Source of the DNA: Treponema sp.
GTDB taxonomy: Bacteria > Spirochaetota > Spirochaetia > Treponematales > Breznakiellaceae
Reading direction: 5' to 3'
Length of the DNA stretch: 17,710 nucleotides
Assembly: GCA_031263435.1 (NCBI GenBank)
Contig: JAISFT010000255.1
Coordinates: 1-17,710, forward strand
The notes under the pieces are model-generated. The model did no database searches and had not been told where the DNA came from. It saw only the letters and a list, made by a program, of their open reading frames with translations. Every line of letters begins with the position of its first letter. Within the stretch, counting starts at the first letter, position 1. Made by a program: the position numbers and the translations under genes. Shown piece by piece: positions 12,080 through 17,710 of the stretch.

Positions 12080-13117
12080 ATGAAAAAAGCAATTTTGACG
12101 GCGCTGGCGGTTCTTCTGGCGGCCCGGGTTTTTGCGGTGGGAAACCGGGAACAGGGCGCCGGGGAAGCAGACCGGTTTTCCGTACTGGTCTACATTACCG
12201 GTGTGGTGGCGGGCAGCCCGCCATACGAACTTCTGGTGGAGGGGGCCGAGGCCTTTGCCGCGTCCCATGCCAACGCCGCAATCAAGGTTTACGAAGCGGG
12301 TTTTAACCAGGCGGAATGGGAGGAGCAGCTTACCTCCCTGGTGGCGGGGGGTGAATACGATCTGGTCCTCGGATCCAACCCGTCGCTGCCGGAGATCTGC
12401 GCAAACGTGGGGGAAAAATTCCCCGGACAAAAATTCATCATTACCGATGCGGAGCTTCAGGGCAATCCACAGATCAGCACCTACCTTTACAATCAATACG
12501 AACAGTCCTTCTACCTTGGCTACTTAGCGGGGCTGGTAACTACCAGTTCCATGCCCTATGCAAACGGGGAGAAAAAAATCGGCTTTATCGCCGCCCAGGA
12601 GTACCCCATACTCAACAAACACATCGTTCCCGGTTTTTTGGATGGGGCCCGCCGGGCGGACCCGGCGATTGAACTGGACTTCCGTGTTATCGGCAACTGG
12701 TTTGATGCCAACAAGGCCGCGGAACTTGCGGGCAGTATGATCGATGCCGGCGTGGATGTGTTTGCCTCCATCGCAGGGGGCGCCGCGCAGGGGCTGATCC
12801 GCAGCGCCAGCGGACGGGGGGCCTATGTGGTGTGGCATAACACCAATGAATACAAACAGGCGCCGGGATTCATCGTGGGCTGCGGTTTCATGGGACAGAA
12901 AAAACTGACCGAAGAAATTCTTGCCGATGCCCTTGCGGGGACGATCAGTTACGGGACCTCCCATACCGTCGGCATTAAGGAGGGGTATCTGGATTTTATT
13001 GCCGATGATCCCGATTACACCGCCTCCCTCCCCCAGGATATCCGCGACCGATTCGAAACTTTTATGAACGACATACGCGCCGGACGGATTAGTTATACTG
13101 TGCCCTCCCTGCACTGA
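12080..13117 (+). CDS. rfuA: Riboflavin-binding protein of the RfuABCD importer
   Basis: 345-aa solute-binding protein of the BMP/PnrA-like family, known in Treponema pallidum as the riboflavin-binding lipoprotein RfuA. Family features include YEAGFNQAEWEEQL, DLVLGSNPSLPEI, GEKFPGQKFIITDAE, YEQSFYLGYLAGLV and MIDAGVDVFASIAGGAAQG. The signal peptide MKKAILTALAVLLAARVFA is followed by VGNRE with no cysteine, so a signal peptidase I cut at A-R-V-F-A is predicted and not lipidation, unlike T. pallidum RfuA. ATG has AAGGAGG 6 nt upstream. First gene after the FMN riboswitch and terminator; rfuB follows after 74 bp. The substrate is inferred from the riboswitch and operon order. Confidence 0.9.
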   Translation: MKKAILTALAVLLAARVFAVGNREQGAGEADRFSVLVYITGVVAGSPPYELLVEGAEAFAASHANAAIKVYEAGFNQAEWEEQLTSLVAGGEYDLVLGSNPSLPEICANVGEKFPGQKFIITDAELQGNPQISTYLYNQYEQSFYLGYLAGLVTTSSMPYANGEKKIGFIAAQEYPILNKHIVPGFLDGARRADPAIELDFRVIGNWFDANKAAELAGSMIDAGVDVFASIAGGAAQGLIRSASGRGAYVVWHNTNEYKQAPGFIVGCGFMGQKKLTEEILADALAGTISYGTSHTVGIKEGYLDFIADDPDYTASLPQDIRDRFETFMNDIRAGRISYTVPSLH

Positions 13118-13155
13118 TCCGGCGCAGTACAGCAGACGGCGTCCGGGAGGACGAA

Positions 13156-13183
13156 GGACGTAAGGACGGCGGACGTAAGGACG
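13156..13183 (+). repeat. 13-bp direct repeat in the rfuA-rfuB gap
   Basis: GGACGTAAGGACG occurs twice, 2 bp apart (13156-13168, 13171-13183). Each unit carries a TAAGGA core; the second lies about 11 nt before the rfuB GTG and may act as its ribosome site. Confidence 0.7.
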
Positions 13184-13191
13184 ATAATACA

Positions 13192-14922
13192 GTGGAATTC
13201 CCCGGTACAGCGGAACCGCGCAGGGCTGCAGAACAGTATGCAGTAAAACTGCACAATATTACCAAGATCTACCCCGGCACAGTCCGCCGTGTAAACGACC
13301 GGATCAACCTGGAATTGAAGCAGGCGGAAATTCTCTGCCTGGCCGGGGAAAACGGGGCGGGGAAGACCACATTGATGAAGATTCTCTGCGGGGTGGAACA
13401 GCCCACGGAGGGGGAAATTTTCATCCGGGGGAACCAGACAAAGATCCCCAGTCCCCTGGCGGCGAACCGGCTGGGAATCGGCATGGTCTACCAGCACTTT
13501 ATGCTTTTCCCCGAATTAACCGTGGCGCAGAATGTTGTCATGGGCATTGAACCCAGAATATGGGGGATCTTCTACAACCACCGGGAGGCCCGGGATCAGG
13601 TCGATGCCTTTATCGGAACCCACCATTTTGCACTCGAAGGAAGCAGGCGGGTAAAGGACCTGACGGTGGGACAGAAACAGCAGGTGGAGATTCTCAAGCT
13701 CCTCTACCGGAATGCGGATATCCTTGTCTTCGATGAGCCCACAGCGGTACTGACCCGGCAGGAAACAGTATCCCTGTTTGCAACCCTGCGGACGCTGAAG
13801 GCCGCGGGAAAATCGATCATCCTTATTACCCATAAATTGCCGGAGATTAAAGAAATATCGGACCGGGTAGCGGTGATGCGCCGGGGCGTCCTGGCGGGAT
13901 TACAGGATACCGCCGAAACCGATATAAAGACCATCTCCCGGATGATGATCGGGGAAGATGAGGAGGGCGCCCCATCCCCTGTCCCCGCCCCGTCCCCTGC
14001 ATCGTCTCCGGCCCTGGCCCCCACCCCTGCTCCGGTCCCTGCTCCGGTCCCTGCTCCGGTCCCCGCCTCTGCCCTGGTCCCCGCTCCGCCGGCAGGCGGA
14101 GTACCGGGGGAACCAATACTCCGCTTTGACAATGTAACAGTACGGCGCCGGGGTCAGAAGCAGCCCCTTCTGGACCATCTAAGCTTCACGGTACACCGGG
14201 GGGAGATCCTTGGTTTTGCCGGGGTGGGGGGCAACGGCCTGGGGGTCCTCGAAGCCCTGCTGGGGGGCTTTCTACCCCTAAAATCGGGCCCAAAACCAAG
14301 CCAGAATTCAAGCCCAAACCCGGATCCCAATTCGGGCCTGAGTTCAGGAAGGATCTACCACCAGGGAAGGGACATCTCCCGGTTCCGCACATCCGCACTG
14401 CGCCGGGAAGGTCTGGCCTACGTGCCCGCCGACCGCCTGCGGGTGGGAAGCGCGCCGGGAGTAAGCGTGTGGGAAAACCTGATCCTGAACCGCCGCCGGG
14501 AATTTAGCCCCCATCTGCTCTTTGACAAAAAGAAGGCCCGCGGCTTTACGGAGGACCTGATCCGGCGTTTCAACATTTCAGGCAGTGAAGATCAGAACCT
14601 GGGGACCCTTTCCGGGGGTAATATCCAAAAGCTGATCCTGGCCAGGGAGATTGACCAGTTCCGGGATTACATCGTGTTTTCCGAACCCGCCTGGGGACTG
14701 GACATCAGCGCCGGCGCCTCCGTGTACAGCGAAATACGACGGCTTCGGAACCTGGGCGCGGCAGTATTGCTCATCTCCACCAATCTGGACGAGATACTCT
14801 CCCTGGCGGACAGGATTATCGTGTTGTACCGGGGTTCCGCAGCGGCAGAGCTGCGGAACCCCGGCAGTATTCCCGACATCAAAGAAAAAATAGGCGCATA
14901 CATGCTGGGAGGAAAAATATGA
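13192..14922 (+). CDS. rfuB: Riboflavin importer ATPase (two nucleotide-binding domains)
   Basis: 576-aa cytoplasmic tandem ABC ATPase of the MglA/NupA type. NBD1 is complete: Walker A GENGAGKT at 52-59, Q-loop MVYQHF, signature LTVGQ, Walker B ILVFDEPTAVL. NBD2 has a degenerate Walker A (GVGGNGLG, no Lys), as is usual in this family, with signature LSGGN and FSEPAWGLD. The domains are joined by a Pro/Ala/Val linker at about 258-306 with repeats of P-A-P-V, encoded by a 12-bp tandem repeat (14029-14062). NBD2 also carries a 25-residue Pro/Asn/Ser insertion (about 361-387) just after the Walker A helix. GTG at 13192 is the only reasonable start; the first 17 residues are not family-like. It overlaps rfuC by 4 nt. 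Confidence 0.9.
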   Translation: MEFPGTAEPRRAAEQYAVKLHNITKIYPGTVRRVNDRINLELKQAEILCLAGENGAGKTTLMKILCGVEQPTEGEIFIRGNQTKIPSPLAANRLGIGMVYQHFMLFPELTVAQNVVMGIEPRIWGIFYNHREARDQVDAFIGTHHFALEGSRRVKDLTVGQKQQVEILKLLYRNADILVFDEPTAVLTRQETVSLFATLRTLKAAGKSIILITHKLPEIKEISDRVAVMRRGVLAGLQDTAETDIKTISRMMIGEDEEGAPSPVPAPSPASSPALAPTPAPVPAPVPAPVPASALVPAPPAGGVPGEPILRFDNVTVRRRGQKQPLLDHLSFTVHRGEILGFAGVGGNGLGVLEALLGGFLPLKSGPKPSQNSSPNPDPNSGLSSGRIYHQGRDISRFRTSALRREGLAYVPADRLRVGSAPGVSVWENLILNRRREFSPHLLFDKKKARGFTEDLIRRFNISGSEDQNLGTLSGGNIQKLILAREIDQFRDYIVFSEPAWGLDISAGASVYSEIRRLRNLGAAVLLISTNLDEILSLADRIIVLYRGSAAAELRNPGSIPDIKEKIGAYMLGGKI

Positions 14923-16082
14923 GCAACCGCCAAAATGATCTGGGGGGCTGGCGCACCGGACACCCCTCATCGGAACCGGGGGGCCGCCGGGGGCCGCCGG
15001 GGACTGCCCGGGCCAATACCGCGGAAACCATCCCCAGCCTGCGGAGCCCCGATATTCCCCTGCAGCCAAACCTCTCTGCCATTGCCGGTACGATCCTCGT
15101 CCTGGCCATTTCCCTTGCCCTGGCGGTTGTCCTGGCCTTTCTGTTCAGCAGGAACCCCGGCAGAACCCTGTGGTTCTTCTTCCTGGGTCCCCTGCAGAAT
15201 CGCTACCAGTTCGGCAACATGCTCAACGGGGCCGTCCCCCTGATCTTCGGCGGTCTGGGAGTCTCCATCGCCATGAAGGCGAATAACTTCAACCTTGGAG
15301 GCGAAGGACAAGTCTACACCGGGGCCTTTGTCGCCACCATTACCGCACTAGCCCTGAGGCCCCTGGGATGGCCCGGGGCGGTCCTGGGCCTCCTGGCGGG
15401 ATCAGCCTGCTCCGGCGCCGCGGCCTGGGTCTCCGGTTTTTGCCGGGCCAGGTGGAACACCAGCGAATTGATCACCAGCTTTCTTATCTCCGGTTCCCTC
15501 ATCCTGATCGTCAACCACCTGGTTACCGGCCCCTTCATGGACCAGGGAACGAATCTTCTTTCCACAGAAAAAATACCGGAATCTTTCCGGCTTCCCCCAA
15601 TCCTCCCCCCCTCAAATTTAAGCGCCGATCTTTACCTTGCCCTGGGCGCAGTATTTCTGGTTTCGGTGTTTTTATTTCAGACCAGAACGGGCTACGAAAT
15701 CCGCATGACCGGCAGTAATGAACTTTTTGCCCGCTATGGCGGCATAGACACCGGGCGAATCGCCATGCTCGCCATGTTCCTCAGCGGGGCCCTCTACGGC
15801 CTGGCCGGGGGCCTTTCGGTCTACGGAACTTACCACGCCACCATAAAAGAATTTTCCTCCGGCATAGGCTGGAACGGCCTGGCAGCGGCCCTTGTCGCGC
15901 GGTTCCGCCCCGCCCTCATCATCCCCGCGGCGATCTTCTTTGCCTGGATCAGCGCCGGCGCGCGGATGGCCATGCAGTTTTCCGATGTTACCCTGGAAAT
16001 AGCCTCCATCGTGCAGGGCCTCATCCTGCTCCTCGCCACAAGCCAGGTACTGTTGAACCTGTTCAAAAGGAGGCCCCGGTGA
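14919..16082 (+). CDS. rfuC: Riboflavin importer permease
   Basis: 387-aa inner-membrane permease of the branched-chain amino acid/ribose/nucleoside type. A hydrophilic N-terminal tail of about 50 residues, rich in Gly, Arg and Pro, precedes the first membrane helix (about 53-77). The family motif NFNLGGEGQVYTGAF is at 123-137. Several further helices follow, ending with ILLLATSQVLLNLFKRR. The tail is encoded partly by a 10-bp tandem repeat (GGGGGCCGCC, twice, near 14980-15000). ATG overlaps the rfuB stop (ATGA) and the stop overlaps rfuD (GTGA), so the three are translationally coupled. It should pair with RfuD as the membrane channel. Confidence 0.9.
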   Translation: MSNRQNDLGGWRTGHPSSEPGGRRGPPGTARANTAETIPSLRSPDIPLQPNLSAIAGTILVLAISLALAVVLAFLFSRNPGRTLWFFFLGPLQNRYQFGNMLNGAVPLIFGGLGVSIAMKANNFNLGGEGQVYTGAFVATITALALRPLGWPGAVLGLLAGSACSGAAAWVSGFCRARWNTSELITSFLISGSLILIVNHLVTGPFMDQGTNLLSTEKIPESFRLPPILPPSNLSADLYLALGAVFLVSVFLFQTRTGYEIRMTGSNELFARYGGIDTGRIAMLAMFLSGALYGLAGGLSVYGTYHATIKEFSSGIGWNGLAAALVARFRPALIIPAAIFFAWISAGARMAMQFSDVTLEIASIVQGLILLLATSQVLLNLFKRRPR

Positions 16083-16969
16083 ACTTCCCCCTGCTGCACA
16101 GCGCAGTAACCATCATGACCCCCATCCTCTTTGCCGGCATCGGGGGCCTCTTTACCGAATTATCGGGAATGCTCAACATCGCCCTGGAAGGACTCCTCCT
16201 GACCGGGGCCTTTGCAGCGGCGGCGGGGGCCTATTACACCGGGAGCATGGCGGCAGGAATCGCCGCGGGAATCCTCAGTTCCCTCGTACTGTCCTGCATC
16301 CTGGGCCTCGTAATTCTGCGGCTCCGTTCCAACGTGTTTATCGCAGGACTCGCAGTAAACCTGCTTGCCGGCGGGCTTTCGGTCGTTTTGTCGTTCCACC
16401 TTTTCGGCAAACGGGGAGTAGTAAACCTGCCGTCCCTGTCCCCGCTGCCCACATTGCAGCTTACCTCAATTCCGGTCCTGTCCGATCTTTTTTCGAATCA
16501 CAACCCCTATATGTACGCTTCCCTGCTGACCCTCGCCCTAAGCGCCCTGATCCTTTACCAGACCCCCTTTGGTTTCCGGCTGCGTTCCTGCGCCGATCAT
16601 GCCGGCGCCCTGGTCTCCCTGGGCATCAACCCCGACAGCTACCGCTTAAGTGCCTACCTTATCTCCGGCCTCTGCTGCGGCATCGGCGGCTCTTCCCTCT
16701 CCCTGGGACTTGGAGCCTTCGTCCCCAACATCTCCTCCGGCAAAGGCTGGGTCGCCCTGGTAGTAATCTTCCTGGGAAACCGCAAGCCCCTGGGACTCCT
16801 GGGAGCCGCCTTTATATTCGGCCTCGCGGAAGCCTTTTCCAACTACGCCCAGGGAATCTTCCACATCGGCACAGACTTTATCCTTGCCATCCCCAACATC
16901 TTCACCCTCCTTGCGATGATCGGCATCTCCGTATACACCGGCAGACAAAAACAAAACACCGCACCCTAA
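16079..16969 (+). CDS. rfuD: Riboflavin importer permease, second subunit
   Basis: 296-aa inner-membrane permease, paralogous in family to RfuC. The N-terminal helix TIMTPILFAGIGGLFTELSG is followed by the typical MLNIALEGLLLTGAF (31-45). About eight hydrophobic segments can be counted, with the coupling region near GFRLRSCADHAGALVSLGIN. GTG at 16079 overlaps the rfuC stop by 4 nt, and the ribosome site AGGAGG is inside the end of rfuC. Last gene of the operon; no clear intrinsic terminator follows, and the ~300-bp repeat begins 26 bp later. Confidence 0.9.
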   Translation: MNFPLLHSAVTIMTPILFAGIGGLFTELSGMLNIALEGLLLTGAFAAAAGAYYTGSMAAGIAAGILSSLVLSCILGLVILRLRSNVFIAGLAVNLLAGGLSVVLSFHLFGKRGVVNLPSLSPLPTLQLTSIPVLSDLFSNHNPYMYASLLTLALSALILYQTPFGFRLRSCADHAGALVSLGINPDSYRLSAYLISGLCCGIGGSSLSLGLGAFVPNISSGKGWVALVVIFLGNRKPLGLLGAAFIFGLAEAFSNYAQGIFHIGTDFILAIPNIFTLLAMIGISVYTGRQKQNTAP

Positions 16970-16994
16970 CAGACAGCCATCATCCAAATTGTAG

Positions 16995-17289
16995 TTTTTA
17001 TATTTAGGGCGCATCCGGCTGCTTACGCAGCCGGACCGGGCTATCCGCTTCAATTCCTCGACCCATCCCATACGTGTATAGCGGGGCTGGGAAAAATCCC
17101 GGGAAAATGCTTGTAGAATCTGCCTCCGCTATCTTCGATACGCTCCGGCAGGGAATTCCAAATATTTTCCCGGTCTCTTCCCCAGCCCCGCTGTACACCT
17201 ATAGGCGGGTCTTTACAGAGGAGGAGGTAGAGGACGGCTAATGGCTGGGGGGGTCTGCGGTATTTCCGCTTCTATCCCTTGCGCGGGCC
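16995..17289 (+). repeat. ~300-bp interspersed element, copy 2
   Basis: Inverted relative to copy 1 (867-1178). The 125-bp foldback at 17074-17198 differs from copy 1 at about nine positions and has the same length. Its slot A palindrome (17015-17034) is unrelated to the one in copy 1, although the sequences on both sides (GGGCGCAT and ACCGGGCTATCCGCTTCAAT) match. The right end runs through GAGGAGGAGGT and CTTCTATCCCTTGCGCGGGCC into another palindrome. Confidence 0.85.
17015..17034. repeat. Variable-slot palindrome in element copy 2
   Basis: CCGGCTGC-TTAC-GCAGCCGG, perfect 8-bp arms. It replaces, at the same position, the 39-bp nested palindrome at 1122-1160 of copy 1. Confidence 0.8.
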
Positions 17290-17410
17290 CAAAATCGCCC
17301 TCCATGGCGATTTTGGGCCTTGGGGTTTTGCTTCGCAAAACCCGGGGAATTATTGACACCGGCATCCATGCCGGCCGAATGACCTGGTCATTTGACCATG
17401 CCATTCGGCC
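17286..17410. repeat. Hairpin cluster at the end of element copy 2
   Basis: Perfect stems at 17286-17299/17306-17319 (GGCCCAAAATCGCC), 17322-17331/17335-17344 (GGGGTTTTGC, loop TTC), 17359-17365/17368-17374 (CCGGCAT) and a nested pair with outer arms 17373-17381/17402-17410 (GGCCGAATG) and inner arms 17385-17390/17393-17398 (TGGTCA). The last stands 3 bp from the stop codon of the outer-membrane protein gene and may end its mRNA, though no T run follows on the minus strand. Confidence 0.75.
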
Positions 17411-17413
17411 TTC

Positions 17414-17710
17414 TTAGAAAAATATCGCTGTCTTTAAAGTTATCGCGTGGTTCACAGCGGCGTTTTTTCCAACCAGAGGTATGACGTAATCAATACCCAC
17501 CTCCACCGGGACAGATGTATGCGTCATCCGCAGTGTTACTGCAGGGCGCAGGGACAAAACATAGGAATCCCTCCCGTTTGCAGCTCCGTCAACCTTTTGT
17601 TCCGGGCTAAGGGTAAAATTAACCGGAAGCCCGATGGCAAGATTCATTCCATAGGGAATGTCAATGTTAAAATTTGGCTCCGCTTCCAGGGTTAAATCCC
17701 ATCCGTGATT
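17414..17710 (-). CDS. Outer-membrane beta-barrel protein, C-terminal part
   Basis: The frame is open to the window edge, so the gene is truncated at its 5' end; 98 residues are visible. An internal Met at 17647 is not the start, because strand-like sequence continues upstream (HGWDLTLEAEPNFNIDIPYG). The visible part alternates polar and hydrophobic residues (MNLAIGLPVNFTLSP, YVLSLRPAVTLRMTH, PVEVGIDYVIPLVG, HAITLKTAIFF) and ends in Phe, the pattern of the last strands of a barrel recognised by BamA. Similar treponemal outer-membrane proteins are common. No specific family is recognised. Confidence 0.7.
   Translation of the reverse strand, partial: NHGWDLTLEAEPNFNIDIPYGMNLAIGLPVNFTLSPEQKVDGAANGRDSYVLSLRPAVTLRMTHTSVPVEVGIDYVIPLVGKNAAVNHAITLKTAIFF

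Overview
The gene set points to a treponeme-type spirochaete, probably a free-living or gut relative of Treponema primitia/T. azotonutricium. The grounds are an FMN-riboswitch-controlled RfuABCD riboflavin importer (the spirochaete arrangement), small treponemal lipoproteins, a beta-barrel outer-membrane protein and a sigma-54 gene linked to hpf. The species is inferred from content only. Coding DNA is mostly GC-rich. The first 0.65 kb and the stretch at about 10.25-11.55 kb are visibly AT-richer.

Layout. 1-641: a TPR lipoprotein on the minus strand, possibly cut by an in-frame TGA. 642-1195: a cluster of perfect hairpins and copy 1 of a ~300-bp repeat. 1196-1627: a hot-dog thioesterase. 1692-4356: rpoN, hpf and an RraA-like gene on the plus strand, followed by a DinB-fold protein (4451-4975). 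4981-5431: repeat and hairpin field between convergent genes. 5453-9804: pyrimidine operon on the minus strand, transcribed pyrB-pyrI-pyrF-pyrK-pyrD. It is preceded by a promoter, a 25-codon reading frame, a U-rich tract and an intrinsic terminator, arranged like the E. coli pyrBI attenuator. 9971-10245: more repeats and hairpins. 10410-11526: AT-rich island with a Cro/CI-type regulator, a divergent 59-aa ORF under a near-consensus promoter, and a small lipoprotein, flanked by a 25-bp direct repeat. 11831-16969: FMN riboswitch, terminator, then rfuA-rfuB-rfuC-rfuD. 16995-17410: copy 2 of the ~300-bp repeat, inverted relative to copy 1, plus hairpins. 17414-17710: 3' end of an outer-membrane protein gene.

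How the genes work together. PyrB/PyrI make carbamoyl-aspartate, PyrD/PyrK oxidise dihydroorotate using FMN, FAD and a 2Fe-2S cluster, and PyrF makes UMP. pyrC, pyrE and carbamoyl-phosphate synthase are not in the window. RfuABCD imports riboflavin, the precursor of the flavins PyrD/PyrK need, and is shut off by FMN through the riboswitch.

The most unusual feature is the non-coding DNA. Two repeat families keep a constant sequence frame but carry a different, nearly perfect palindrome at the same internal slot in each copy. Several of these palindromes are bounded by GGCC, most have loops of 2-6 nt, and two related pairs show compensated arm changes. This looks like a repeat system whose stems are exchanged or rewritten as whole palindromes. 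I do not recognise it as a named family.
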